NCBI RefSeq assembly: GCF_026343115.1
Contig: NZ_JAPEMC010000001.1
Coordinates: forward strand, 62,001-126,000
Length of the DNA: 64,000 nt
Direction of reading: 5' to 3'
Origin: Streptomyces sp. NBC_00102
Lineage (GTDB): Bacteria > Actinomycetota > Actinomycetes > Streptomycetales > Streptomycetaceae
The translations under genes and the position numbers were made by a program. The notes under the pieces are model-generated. The model was not told the DNA's origin. It was given only the letters and a program-made list of their open reading frames with translations, and searched no databases. Positions 43,652-54,100 of the stretch are shown here, one piece after another. The number at the start of each line of letters is the position of its first letter. Position 1 is the stretch's first letter.

Positions 43652-44886
43652 CGGGTGGCTCCCGACGTGAGGACCAGCACGACATTGTGGCCGCCGAATC
43701 CGAAGGAGTTGGTCACGGCGGTGCGGATCCGCTGGGGGCGGGCCGTCCCTGTCACGCAGTCGAGGTCGAATTCGGCCGTGTCTTCCGTGAGGTTGGCGAT
43801 CGGCGGCACGATGCCGCGTTCGATACTGAGCACGGTCAAGGCAGCCTCGATGGCCCCTGCCGCGCCGAGGGTGTGTCCGAGCACACCCTTGACAGCCGTG
43901 ACACTGGGCGCGTGCGGCAGGACTCGGGCGATCATGGTGGCTTCCGCGGCGTCGCCCGAGGGCGTCGACGTGGCATGGGCGTTGACGTGGTCCACGTCTC
44001 CCGGTGCCAGTCCGGCGTCCTCCAGCGCGAGCCTCAGCGCGTCCTCGGAGCCCAGCCCGCCCGGATGGGGCGTCGTGGGGTGGTGGGCGTCCGTCGTCTC
44101 GCCGGAGCCCGCGAGCACGGCCCGGGTGCGGCCGCCGCGGGCTGCCGCGTCCTCGGCGCGTTCCAGGACGAGTACGGCGGCGCCCTCACCCATCACGAAT
44201 CCGTCCCTGGCGGCGGCGAACGGCCGGGACGCCCCCGCCACGTCGTCGCGGCGCACGGACAGGGCACCCATCTGGTGGAAGGCGGTCACCGGGAGCGGGT
44301 CGATCGCCATCTCCACGCCCCCCGCCACCGCGATGTCACACAGACCGAGCTGCAACAGTCTGCGTGCCGTCGCCAGTGCCGTGGCGCCGGACGCGCAGGC
44401 GGTCACTGCGGCCATGCTGGGCCCGCGCGCGCCGAGCGCGAGGGCGACCTCGCCGGCCGGCATGTTGACCAGCGCCCGCGGCATCGAGGTCGGGGACACG
44501 CTCCCCGGTCCCTTCTCCCGCAGCCGGTGCGTCTGGTCCGCCCAGAGCGCGAGGTCCCCGACGCCACAGCCCATCACCACGGCCACGCGCCTCGAGTTCC
44601 AGGTCTCCGGGTCGTGGCCGGCATCGCCTATCGCATCGCGGGCGGCTGCGACCGCGACCTTGGCCACCCGGCTCATGCGCCAGGCGTCGCGCCTTCCGAC
44701 GGCCCGGTTCCCGTCCACGCCCGCCGGAAGCCGGCAGGAGAAGTCCACCGGCAGTCCGGCGAGGGCCGGGTCGGGCGTAGCTGTCGGAAGGCCCTCGCAC
44801 ACCCGGTTCCAGGTCGCCTCGACGCCGTCCCCGGCCGGGGTGATCATCCCCAGGCCGGTCACCGCGATGGTCGGGGTCTTGGTCAC
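43648..44886 (-). CDS. Beta-ketoacyl-ACP synthase II (FabF-like)
   Basis: This 412-residue KAS I/II-type condensing enzyme has the complete Cys-His-His triad: Cys164 in VTACASGA, His in NAHATST, and His in GHTLGAAGA. The N-terminal VTGLGMITPAG is typical. It elongates acyl-ACP with malonyl-ACP. In this operon it probably extends the starter begun by the KASIII on the free ACP encoded next to it, while ketoreduction, dehydration and enoyl reduction come from primary fatty acid synthase. Overlaps of 4 bases join it to the ACP and desaturase genes. Confidence 0.93.
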   Translation of the reverse strand: MTKTPTIAVTGLGMITPAGDGVEATWNRVCEGLPTATPDPALAGLPVDFSCRLPAGVDGNRAVGRRDAWRMSRVAKVAVAAARDAIGDAGHDPETWNSRRVAVVMGCGVGDLALWADQTHRLREKGPGSVSPTSMPRALVNMPAGEVALALGARGPSMAAVTACASGATALATARRLLQLGLCDIAVAGGVEMAIDPLPVTAFHQMGALSVRRDDVAGASRPFAAARDGFVMGEGAAVLVLERAEDAAARGGRTRAVLAGSGETTDAHHPTTPHPGGLGSEDALRLALEDAGLAPGDVDHVNAHATSTPSGDAAEATMIARVLPHAPSVTAVKGVLGHTLGAAGAIEAALTVLSIERGIVPPIANLTEDTAEFDLDCVTGTARPQRIRTAVTNSFGFGGHNVVLVLTSGATR

Positions 44887-45161
44887 TGGTTCTCCAGGTG
44901 CCCCGCAGGGTCCTGGCCTGCGGCAGCGCTCTCGATCTGCTGCGCGAACTCGGCCAGTGTGGTTTCGGCGGTCACTCCACCTTCGGTGACGGCGACGCCG
45001 AGTTGCTCGCTGAGCATCACCGTGAGCTCCGCGACGGCCAGGGAGTCGAGTTCGAGGGTGCCGATTTCCGCGTCGGGACGGACTTCCCCGGCGGGCACCT
45101 GGAAGGTCTCCGTCAGGGCGTTCTGGATCATGCCGTACACGTTCTCGTAGGTTGTCGTCAT
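44883..45161 (-). CDS. Acyl carrier protein
   Basis: This 92-residue free ACP has the phosphopantetheine serine Ser40 in LELDSLAVAEL. AAGGAG a few bases upstream fixes the ATG at 45161, which also overlaps the KASIII stop by 4 bases. It is the expected carrier for the dedicated fatty acyl starter, shared by the KASIII, KASII and possibly the desaturase, and is the probable donor of the acyl chain to the N-terminal ACP of the PKS-NRPS. Confidence 0.92.
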   Translation of the reverse strand: MTTTYENVYGMIQNALTETFQVPAGEVRPDAEIGTLELDSLAVAELTVMLSEQLGVAVTEGGVTAETTLAEFAQQIESAAAGQDPAGHLENQ

Positions 45162-46189
45162 GCTCGTCTCCTTGGCGCGGTGGTCGTAGTGATGGGCCCG
45201 GCCGGTGCCGAAGGCCATGTGAAAGCGGCGGAGCCCCATGTCAGGCCACCGCCGAAGGCTGTGATGAGTACCCGATCGCCCTCCCGGAGCCTGCCGGCCT
45301 CCTGGGCGTCGGCGAGGGCGAGCGGTATGGACGCGGCCCCGGTATTGCCGACTTCGGCGAGATGGAGGACGCACCGCTCGTACGGGATCCTCAACCGTGC
45401 GGAGACGGCCTCAAGAATGCGGGCGTTGGCCTGGTGCGGAACGAAGTGGTCCACGTCGAGCCCGTCCCAGCCGAGCCGTTCGAGCAGGCCTCTGGCGGAC
45501 TGCGTCATCCGCACGACGGCCTGCTTGTAGACGTCCGCCCCCTGCATCCGGAAGTGGTGGTCGCCGTGGCCGGGCGGGACGCCGGCCGCCCGGGAACGTG
45601 CGCCACCGTCCGGGACGGTGATCAGCCCGGCATTGCCACCGTCGCTTCCCAGGTGGCAGCCCAGCAGTTCGCCGGGCTCTCCCGGTTCGCCCGCCCGCAG
45701 CAGCACCGCTCCGGCACCGTCCCCGAAGAGGATCCCGGACGAACGGTCCGTCGGATCGAGGAGGTTGGAGTACACGTCGGCTCCCACCAGCAGGAGCCTG
45801 CGGGACATGCCGGAGGCGATCAGCCCGGCCCCGGTCGCCAGGCCGTACACGAATCCGCTGCACACGGCCGCGATGTCGAATGCCGCGACCGGCCCGAGCC
45901 CGAGGCGGGCGGCCACAGCGGGGGCGGTGGCAGGAATCGGATGGTCGGGGGTGGACGTGGCGAGCAGCAGGGTGTCGACCGTGCCAGCGCCCTCCAGCAC
46001 CCGCGCGGCAGCCTTCAGCGCCACGTCCGACGTGGCCGTCCCCGGGGCGGCCCGGTGCCGGCTCGCGATCCCGGTGCGGGAACGGACCCAGTCGTCCGTC
46101 ACCTCCCAGGAAGCGGGCAGGTCGTCGTTGGTGACGCGCTGGGGCGGTACCCATCCCGCCACGCGCTCCACGACGCAGGCCGGCGTCAC
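45158..46189 (-). CDS. Beta-ketoacyl-ACP synthase III (FabH-like)
   Basis: This 343-residue KASIII has the complete Cys-His-Asn set: Cys110 in AAVCSGFVYG, His in VPHQANARI, and Asn in EVGNTGAASIP. The family arginine motif SRTGI is present. It primes chain building by condensing an acyl-CoA with malonyl-ACP, or it may transfer an acyl group. The GTG start overlaps the NRPS stop (GTGA). Similar fabH/fabF/ACP trios supply the fatty acid starter in calcium-dependent antibiotic clusters, which supports the same role here. Confidence 0.93.
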   Translation of the reverse strand: MTPACVVERVAGWVPPQRVTNDDLPASWEVTDDWVRSRTGIASRHRAAPGTATSDVALKAAARVLEGAGTVDTLLLATSTPDHPIPATAPAVAARLGLGPVAAFDIAAVCSGFVYGLATGAGLIASGMSRRLLLVGADVYSNLLDPTDRSSGILFGDGAGAVLLRAGEPGEPGELLGCHLGSDGGNAGLITVPDGGARSRAAGVPPGHGDHHFRMQGADVYKQAVVRMTQSARGLLERLGWDGLDVDHFVPHQANARILEAVSARLRIPYERCVLHLAEVGNTGAASIPLALADAQEAGRLREGDRVLITAFGGGLTWGSAAFTWPSAPAGPITTTTAPRRRA

Positions 46190-49100
46190 GAGGCGGACCC
46201 CGTGTCGTCCAGGGCGGCGATCAGCTCGGCGAGGCCCTGCACCTGTGGGGCCCGCATCAGGGAGTAGTGGTCGCCGGCCAGCAAGTGCCGGACGACCTGG
46301 CCGTCCGTCATGTCCTGCCAGAGCCGTGCCGCGCGGTCGCGGTCGGCCCGGTCCTGGACGGCGGCCTGAACGAGGTGGGTCTCCCCCACCCGGGCTGCCC
46401 CGGCCGGTGAGAACGCCTCGGCCGCGCGGAGGTGGGCCACGTGGAGCCGGAACATCCCGCTCACGTGACGCACTCCGATGTCTGCGGGTACGCGTCCTTC
46501 GCCCGTCGCCCGGGTGATCATGGCGTGTACGGCCTCCTCGGCGGAACGTCCTTCGAGATCCGCGTCGGTGGGTTCCAGGTCGATGCCGAGGGCCCGGCCG
46601 GCCTCTTCCGCGAAGCCGCGGACCAGGTCGGCACCGGTCGCCGCGGGCTGCGCCGGGTAGCTGTCGACGAGGACGAGAGCCCGCGGCGCGCGGCCTCCGG
46701 CCGTCAGCCGCCGGGCCAGCTCGAAGGCGACCAGTCCTCCGAAGGACCAGCCGGCCAGCAGGAAGGGACCGTCCGGGCATGCCTCGAGCAGCCGCGTGCG
46801 GTACGTCTCGGCCAGCTCCGGGACGCTCTGGTGCGGCCCGGTCTCCTCGGAGGGGTCCTGGAACGCGTACACGGGCCGGTCCGCGCCGACGGCGAGGGCG
46901 AGATCCCGGTAGCCGAGCACCTGCCCTCCGCCGGGGTGGACGAGGAACAGCGGGAGACGGGGGCCCTTCGCGGACGACAGCATGACCAGAGGGTCCGGCC
47001 GGCCGCCCGCTGCGGAACGTTCGCGTACCATCGCGGCCAGCCGCTCGACACTGACCACTTCGTCCTTGAACAGCGCGCTCAGCGGAATACCGACCCCGAG
47101 GACGGCCTCCGCCTTCGCGATCAGCCGGACCGCGAGCAGGGAGTGTCCGCCGGCGTCGAAGAAGTCGTCCCGCACGCCCAGCCCGGTGCGGCCCAGCAGT
47201 TCCTCGCAGATGAGGAGCAGCGCCAGTTCGACCGAGTCCTTGGGCCCTGCCACGACCGCCGCCGTTCTGTCCACGCCACCGTCGGTGCCGGCCGCGACCG
47301 GCCGGGACGTGGGCAGCGCGGCGGTGTCCACCTTGCCGTTCCGGGTCAGCGGCAGGGTGTCCAGCCACTGCCATCGCGTCGGCACCATGTGCTCAGGCAA
47401 CTGCCCCGCCGCATGACGGTGTACGGATTCGGCGGATGGTCGCGGGGCACCGGCCGGGACCAGGTAGGCGCAGAGTTCCGGCGCCTCGGGCGGGCCCGCC
47501 AGGGTCACCGCGGCGTCGGCCACCGATTCGTGCCGCCGCAGCACCGCCTCCACCTCGCCCGGCTCGATGCGGAACCCGCGCAGCTTGAGCTGCGCGTCGG
47601 AACGGCCGAGGTAGCGGAGTCCGCCCTCGGGGAGGTGGCAGACCAGGTCTCCGGTGCGGTAGAGCCGGCTGCCGGACCGGGTCGCGAAGGGGTCGGGCAC
47701 GAACCGCTCCGCGGTGAGGTCCGGGGCGCCGAAGTACCCGCGGGACACCACGTCCCCTCCGATGTACAGCTCTCCCGGAGACGCCACGGGGACGGGTTCC
47801 ATCTTCTCGTCCAGCACGTGGAGCCTGGCACCGGTGATCGGGCTTCCGATGGGGACGGACAGGGAGGGCTCGGCGCCCGGCACGGCCTCGTGCACGCAGC
47901 ACCCCACGACCGTCTCGGTCGGTCCGTATTCGTTGACGACGCGACAGTCCTTCCAGTCCTCAAGGAGGTCGGCCGTCAGCGCCTCACCGCCGACCACGAG
48001 AGTCCGCCCGGCCACCGGGAACGGCATGTCTCTCCGCGCCTGGTTGAGGATGCGCAGGTGGGACGGGGTGAGCTTGATCAGAGTGGCTGCGGGGTCCTCC
48101 TCGATGACACGGGCGAGTTCCAGCGGATCCGTCTGCGCCTTCGCGAGGAGCCGTACGGAGCGCCCCGCGACCAGCGGGCTCAGCAGGCTGGTGACGGTGA
48201 GGTCGAAGGCGATGGAGGAGTGCACCACGGAGCCCCCGACCGAGCCGTCCAGGTAGTGCCCGGCACTCCAGGTCAGGTAGTTCGCAAGGGCTCCGTGCTG
48301 CACCATCACGCCCTTGGGCACACCGCTTGAGCCGGAGGTGTGCATGATGTACGCGAGCTGGTCGTCGCCGACCGCGTCCCCCGCCACGCGACCCGGCTCC
48401 GGCGCCCCGGCGAGAGCGTCGAGGTCGTCGAGCAGGAGGACAGTGCCGGCGAAATCGGGCCGGTCCAGCCGGTCGGTGGTCAGAAGCACCTCGCAGGAGG
48501 TGTGGGCGAGGAGACGCGCCGCGCGCTCCGTGGGGTGGCCCGGGTCGAGGGGAACGTAGGCGGCACCCGCGTTGAGCACGCCCAGCACGGCGACGGGCAG
48601 CGCGGCCAGGTGATCCAGTCGGATGCCCACGGGGGTCTCGGGTCCTACGCCGAGCTCCCGCAGGCCGGCCGCGAGCCGCCGTGCCATACCGTCGAGCCGG
48701 CCGTACGTCAGCGAGCGGTCGGCGGCGACGACCGCGGTCCGGTCCGGATCCGCAGCCGCGCGGGCGTGCACGGCACGGTGGACCGGAAGGCCGGTGCCGC
48801 CGCTCGCGGAACCGGCGGAGTCGTGGAACGTGTCGGTGAGGAAGTGGAGTTCCTCCGCACCGATGAGGCGGAGGGAATCGGCGGGCAGCGTGTCGTCGGC
48901 CAATGCCCCTGACAGCAGGGTGAAGAGCCGCTCCGCCAGCATCGTGACGTACCGCCCCGCAAGCCTGGCGCGGTCGTGGTGCCAGTCCAGGACGAGCTGC
49001 GCCGCAGGGCTGCCGCCGCCGGAATCCCGGACGACCAGCCGCAGGACATGCGGCTCCATGACCACGTCGGTCCACTCCACGGAGACCGCCGCGGTGGTGG

Positions 49101-50124
49101 GAACCCCGTCGTGGAACTCGAAGGCGTGGTCCCATGCGGCCGTTCTGCCGCCTGCGTCGGGTTCGTCCTCCAGGAGCGCCCGGTCCAGCCAGGCCTCCGT
49201 CTCCGTGACCAGTCGGCCGAACGGCGCGGCAAGCGTGGAGAAGGGGGCCTTCCCGGCCCACGCGGTGTAGGGGCCGACCGCTTCCCTGAGGTCCTCGTGC
49301 TGTTGCCTGCCGTCGATCAGGAAGGCGGCCTCGGAGCCCGCGGCTCCGGCGGTCCTGCCCAGCAGGACGCGGAACGCGGTGAAGAGAACGGCCTGCGGGG
49401 ATACCGCGCGCCGGGTCGCGTACCGCTTCAGCAGGGCGGCGAGCCCGTCGTCCGTACGCACGCGTACGACCCCGTAACCGGTGGCGTGACCTCCGGCCGC
49501 CTCCGGCCATTCGGGGCGGCCGTGCCCTGCCGGAATGGCCGGTTCCGACGCCGACGCGGTGGACGGTTCGTCGAGTGTCCCTTCCCATTCCGCGAACTGG
49601 GCGTACTGCAGGGGTTCTTCGGCCGGGCCCTCGCCGCTCAGGATCCCGGCCAGTTCCTCGGCGAGGACCTCGAAACTCCTCCGGTCCGCGCGTACGGCGT
49701 GCGTGGTGAGCAGGATGCCGCAGCGATTCCCAGGGAGGTCGATCAGAACGCCGTGCACCGTGGGGGACTTGCCCAGGGCGGAGACCTGATGCCGGGCGTG
49801 CTCGGCGATCGCGGTCAGACGGTCCCGCCGGGTCGTCTCGTCCGTGGCGCGGAGATCGTAGTGGTCCCAGGCGACCTCGCACCGGTCCACGACCACCTGC
49901 AGAGGAGTCTTCGTGCCGGGCGGAACCGTGATTCCGGTACGCAGGATGTCGTGACGGGCCACGAGGGCGTCGACCGCCTCGGCTGCCTCCCGGCCGGTGA
50001 GCGGCCGGTCCACCGCCAGCATGGCCTGCGCGGTGGCCTCGAACCCGGCCCGCCCGAAGTGATGCACGATGCGCTGCCGCCTTGAGACGCCGTAGCCCTC
50101 GGCGGCTTCCGTCACGTCGGTCAC
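46186..50124 (-). CDS. NRPS: degenerate C - A (Asn-like) - PCP - TE
   Basis: This 1312-residue synthetase has four domains. Residues 1-440 are a condensation-like domain whose HHxxxDG motif is altered to THAVRADR (141-148). Residues about 445-945 are an adenylation domain (HTSGSSGVPKG, NEYGPTE, LYRTGDL, LKLRGFRIEPGE, RNGKVD). Residues about 960-1035 are a PCP with Ser995 in AGGHSLL. Residues about 1055-1312 are a thioesterase with Ser1127 in GWSFGG and His in AGDHYSLM. The ten-residue specificity code reads D-L-T-K-V-G-E-V-G-K, one change from a known Asn code. It therefore ends the assembly line: it loads Asn or Asp and releases the product. GTGA overlaps join it to the hydrolase-side neighbours at both ends. 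Confidence 0.93.
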   Translation of the reverse strand: MTDVTEAAEGYGVSRRQRIVHHFGRAGFEATAQAMLAVDRPLTGREAAEAVDALVARHDILRTGITVPPGTKTPLQVVVDRCEVAWDHYDLRATDETTRRDRLTAIAEHARHQVSALGKSPTVHGVLIDLPGNRCGILLTTHAVRADRRSFEVLAEELAGILSGEGPAEEPLQYAQFAEWEGTLDEPSTASASEPAIPAGHGRPEWPEAAGGHATGYGVVRVRTDDGLAALLKRYATRRAVSPQAVLFTAFRVLLGRTAGAAGSEAAFLIDGRQQHEDLREAVGPYTAWAGKAPFSTLAAPFGRLVTETEAWLDRALLEDEPDAGGRTAAWDHAFEFHDGVPTTAAVSVEWTDVVMEPHVLRLVVRDSGGGSPAAQLVLDWHHDRARLAGRYVTMLAERLFTLLSGALADDTLPADSLRLIGAEELHFLTDTFHDSAGSASGGTGLPVHRAVHARAAADPDRTAVVAADRSLTYGRLDGMARRLAAGLRELGVGPETPVGIRLDHLAALPVAVLGVLNAGAAYVPLDPGHPTERAARLLAHTSCEVLLTTDRLDRPDFAGTVLLLDDLDALAGAPEPGRVAGDAVGDDQLAYIMHTSGSSGVPKGVMVQHGALANYLTWSAGHYLDGSVGGSVVHSSIAFDLTVTSLLSPLVAGRSVRLLAKAQTDPLELARVIEEDPAATLIKLTPSHLRILNQARRDMPFPVAGRTLVVGGEALTADLLEDWKDCRVVNEYGPTETVVGCCVHEAVPGAEPSLSVPIGSPITGARLHVLDEKMEPVPVASPGELYIGGDVVSRGYFGAPDLTAERFVPDPFATRSGSRLYRTGDLVCHLPEGGLRYLGRSDAQLKLRGFRIEPGEVEAVLRRHESVADAAVTLAGPPEAPELCAYLVPAGAPRPSAESVHRHAAGQLPEHMVPTRWQWLDTLPLTRNGKVDTAALPTSRPVAAGTDGGVDRTAAVVAGPKDSVELALLLICEELLGRTGLGVRDDFFDAGGHSLLAVRLIAKAEAVLGVGIPLSALFKDEVVSVERLAAMVRERSAAGGRPDPLVMLSSAKGPRLPLFLVHPGGGQVLGYRDLALAVGADRPVYAFQDPSEETGPHQSVPELAETYRTRLLEACPDGPFLLAGWSFGGLVAFELARRLTAGGRAPRALVLVDSYPAQPAATGADLVRGFAEEAGRALGIDLEPTDADLEGRSAEEAVHAMITRATGEGRVPADIGVRHVSGMFRLHVAHLRAAEAFSPAGAARVGETHLVQAAVQDRADRDRAARLWQDMTDGQVVRHLLAGDHYSLMRAPQVQGLAELIAALDDTGSAS

Positions 50125-51170
50125 GGCCGCACCTCCACTGCCGGGTAAGTGATCATTCCGCCCATGGCCACCAGCAGCCGACGTTCGCCCCGGAAGGGGT
50201 TTCGGCCGTGCGCCATCAGGAGGTTGTCGAGCATCATCACGTCGCCCGGCGCCCAGGGCAGGGTGAGTTCGGCCTCGTCGTAGACCCGCAGAATCTCCGC
50301 CATGTCCTCGTCCGGGATCACGGAACCGTCTCCGTAGAAGCAATTGCGGGGCAGGTCGCCCTCGTCGAAGACCGCGCTGACGGCCTGGCGCATCTCGGTG
50401 CCCAGGCAGTACGGGTGCCAGTGCTGTGCCTGGTTGAACCAGGTGGGCTGCCCGGTCGTCGGATGCGCGATCACTCCGGGGCGCACGCAGCTGGTGTGCA
50501 GCGTCTCGCCCCGCCAGGTGTAGGAGAGACCGGCGGCGCGGCACTGGTCCTCCACCGCGGATCTGTCGTCCGTGCGGAATACGTCACGCCAGTGCACGCC
50601 GAGGCCGGTCCCGTACGTGCGGGTGTACATCACGCCCTTGCGCTCGAAGGGTTCGCGGACCGCGTGGGGGACGCGTGCGTACACGGTGCGGCTGTCGGCG
50701 ACCGGTGTCTCACCTCCCTCGTCCGCCGGCCTGACGCAGGCGAACCAGATCCGCGTCGGCCCGGACGGATTGAAGGTGTTCTCGTTGTGCCAGAGCAGCC
50801 GCTCCTCGGGCGGGTGGAAGACGGGCGTGTAGATCCTGCCGTTCCCGGAGACCCGCGGGTGCTCCCCGTTCTCGCTGTAGAGGTCTGTCACGAACACCGA
50901 GGCGAACCGCTCCAGGATCTTCGGGGCGTCGATGCCGAAGCCCCGGAAGCAGACGCCTCCGTACTCGTGCACGTCCGCGGTCAACTGATCCCGGTGGTGG
51001 TCGGCCCATTCGGCAGGCTCCACATCCGTGTGGGACGTGTACACGGCCAACCGGGTGGTCCCTGCCTCTCCGACGACCGTACGGCGAACCGGTTGCGGCC
51101 GGCCGACGGTCACCTTCCGCGGCATGAGCGACCTGATCCCACCGGGCTTGCGGGGTGTTTCATCAGACAT
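50121..51170 (-). CDS. SyrP/AsnO-like Fe(II)/2-oxoglutarate-dependent hydroxylase
   Basis: This 349-residue TauD/TfdA-superfamily oxygenase has iron ligands His128 and Glu130 in WHNEN and His321 in DNLLMAHGRNPF, followed by the 2-oxoglutarate-binding Arg. The HxE rather than HxD ligand pair is the pattern of amino acid beta-hydroxylases such as AsnO and SyrP. The gene overlaps the PKS-NRPS stop by 8 bases and is GTGA-coupled to the Asn-type NRPS, so beta-hydroxylation of the residue on that PCP (or of free Asn) is the best inference. A second paralogue lies at 62480. Confidence 0.9.
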   Translation of the reverse strand: MSDETPRKPGGIRSLMPRKVTVGRPQPVRRTVVGEAGTTRLAVYTSHTDVEPAEWADHHRDQLTADVHEYGGVCFRGFGIDAPKILERFASVFVTDLYSENGEHPRVSGNGRIYTPVFHPPEERLLWHNENTFNPSGPTRIWFACVRPADEGGETPVADSRTVYARVPHAVREPFERKGVMYTRTYGTGLGVHWRDVFRTDDRSAVEDQCRAAGLSYTWRGETLHTSCVRPGVIAHPTTGQPTWFNQAQHWHPYCLGTEMRQAVSAVFDEGDLPRNCFYGDGSVIPDEDMAEILRVYDEAELTLPWAPGDVMMLDNLLMAHGRNPFRGERRLLVAMGGMITYPAVEVRP

Positions 51171-54100
51171 GCTGGTTTCCCTTCGGGTCTCGGGCTGTTT
51201 CTGGCGCGCCGAGGACCGGATTGCGCATGGCGGGGGCCACCGCGGGCAGTTCGGCGGCGGTCCGGGTGCGTGAGGATCGAGAGAGTGGCAGGTCCGGCGA
51301 CTCGGTCATCTCCACCAGCACCGCCTGCCACCGACGCAGCAGGGTGTCGATGGTGGCGCTGTCGTAGAGCACCGCCTTGTACCGGATGACGGCTTCGATT
51401 CCGCGTGGGGTGCCAGCCGCTTCGAAGAGCAGGTCGAACTCCACGAACCGGGTCTTGACCTCGTCGAACGTGATCTCCACGCCACCCGTGCGGGCCTGCT
51501 CCAAGTTGTCCGGCAGATACTGGAACATCACGGTGAACAGCGGGTGGTTGCCCCTTCCGCGGCCGGCGCCCACAGCCTCGACCACCTTGTCGAAAGGCAC
51601 GTCCTGGTGGTTGTAGGCGGCCTGGCACACCGCGCTCACCCGTTCGACCGCCTCGGCCAGGGTCGGATCTCCACCGAGGTCGGTGCGCAGTACGAGCGTG
51701 TTGATGAACGGTCCCACGAGCCCCTGGAGACCGGCGCCGAGACGCTGGGCCGCCGGGGTGCCGACGACCACGTCGTCACCGGCACCCGACACCGCGAGCA
51801 CCGCCTTCAGCGCCGTGACGAGCACCATGTGCGTCGTCGCGCCCCACCGGCCGGCCAGGGCGGCGATCCGCTCGCCGAGTTCCTCGCCGAGCCCGATCGT
51901 GGCCACACCGGCCTCAGCGCTCCAGTGTTCTTCCGGGCTGCGGTCGGGGGTCAGTGCCCGCCGGGCGGGTATGCCGTCCAGCCGGTCCTTCCAATGGGCC
52001 AGCTGGGCCTGTGCGGTGCCGCTCTCCAGCCACGTGTCGAGGCGGATCGCGGCGTCCGCGAATCCCGTCGTCAGCGCGGGCAGCGCCCCGGGGCGTCCTT
52101 CGGTCCTGGCTGCGTACAGCTCCATGAGTTCATGCAGAAGGATCCTCACGGACCAGAAGTCCGCGGCGATGTGATGGATCGTGAACAGCATGCGGAACCG
52201 TGCGGGAGCCACTCTCAGGACGCACACCCGCAGAACCGGGCCCTGTTCCAGGTCGAAGGGGCGGTAGGCCTGGTCCGCGGTCAGTCGCTCGGCCTCCTCC
52301 GCGCACTCCGTGTCGGTCAGACCGGTCAGGTCGATGACGGGTACGGGAACCTCCAGTTCTTCCCGTACGCGCAGCGCGGGCCCCTTGGCCGTCGCCGGGT
52401 AGTGAGAGCGGAGGACCTCGTGCCGAGCCACCAGCCTGCCGATGCTCCAGGTCAAGGCGTCGATGTCGAGAGGACCGGAGATGTGCGCGGCGCTGGAGAC
52501 GGTGTAGAGAGGGGTACCGCTCCACAACTGCTCCAGAAACCAGAAGCGGCTTTGAGCCGAGGAGAGGAGAAACGTTCCATCTGCCCGCATCGTGGCGCGT
52601 GCCCCGCCTTCCGGCGTGGAAGGCGTCTGATCGTGCGGCGACGCGATGGCGCCGGTCCTCTGCTTCTCGATGTCCTCCGCGAGTGCCGCAATGGTGGGAC
52701 GGCCGAAGAAGTCACCGATCGCCACGTCGGTCGCGTACCGGGAATTGACCTGCGACAGCATCTGGATCACCGTCAGCGAGTTGCCGCCGACGGCGAAGAA
52801 CTCGTCGTGGACACTCCGGGGACCGGCAGCGAGCACCTCGCCCCAGATCCCGGCCAGTTCGGCTTCCAGCGGCGTACGCGGCGCCTCGGCCTCGCCCGTC
52901 AGCGGGATCTCCTCACCTGGAGTCTGGAGGAGCGCCGTCCGGTCCACCTTGCCGTTCGCGGTCACCGGAAGGGCCGGGAGGGCCAGGAACCGGTCGGGAA
53001 TCATATGGGCCGGCAGGGCTGACCGCAGGCGCGGGTACCAGCCCTCGGGCACGGTCACCGGCTCACCGGGACTCCCCGGTTCGAGGACGACACCGGCGAC
53101 CAGCCTCGGCTCGGCACCGGAGCGGTCGATCGCGACCGCCGCCGCCCGCACCCCGGGCAGACCGGCAACGACCGCCTCGACCTCCCCCGTCTCCACCCGG
53201 TTGCCGCGGATCTTCACCTGGCCGTCCTGGCGCCCGATGAACTCCACCACGGTCCGGTCGCCGTCCCACCGGAACCGCGCGAGATCTCCGGTGTCGAACA
53301 TGCGGGCACCCGGGCGGTCGGCCCAGGGGTCCGGTACGTACCGCTCGGCGGTCAGCCCGGGTGCCGACAGGTATCCGCGGGCGACGCCGTCCCCCGCGAC
53401 GTACAGGGTGCCGACCGCTCCGGGTGGCACCGGCCGGCGTTCGGAGTCGAGGATGTGGACCGCCACGTTGCCGAACGGGGCACCGATCACCGAGCCGGAC
53501 CACTGTTTTCCGTCGCCGGGCAGGTGGCTCACGTACGTGCTGTCGATCGTGGCCTCGGTCAGTCCGTAGGAGTTCACGACCACGGCTCCGGCACCGGCGA
53601 CCCGGGCGAGCCCGTCCAGTTCCGCCGAGGACACGGTGTCCGACCCGAGCACGATGCGGCGCATGAAGGAGAGGTCGCGCCCCTCGTCCTCCACGTGAGC
53701 CAGGAGTCTGCGTACGACCACCGGGACGAACTCGGCGCACTCGATCGACTCCCGCTCCAGCAGCTCGAGCAGCCTCTCCGGACGCAGCAGGGTCTCCTTC
53801 GGGCAGAGCACCAGCCTTCCGCCGGAGAGCAGGGCCCGGACGAGGTCGCCGGCGAAGACGTCGAACGTCACGTTGGCCATCTGCAGGTGGCTGCGGATCC
53901 CGTCGGCCCGCAGCCCGTAGGCCAAGTCCCAGCCGGCGTAGGCGTTGGCCAGCCCGCGGTGCGTGACCATCACGCCCTTGGGCCGTCCCGTGGAGCCGGA
54001 GGTGTAGAGGACGTAGCAGAGATTGTCCGGCAGGATGCCGACCGTCGGGTCGTGATCCTGACGCCCCTCCACCGCGGCGCGGTCGCGGACGAGGTCCACC

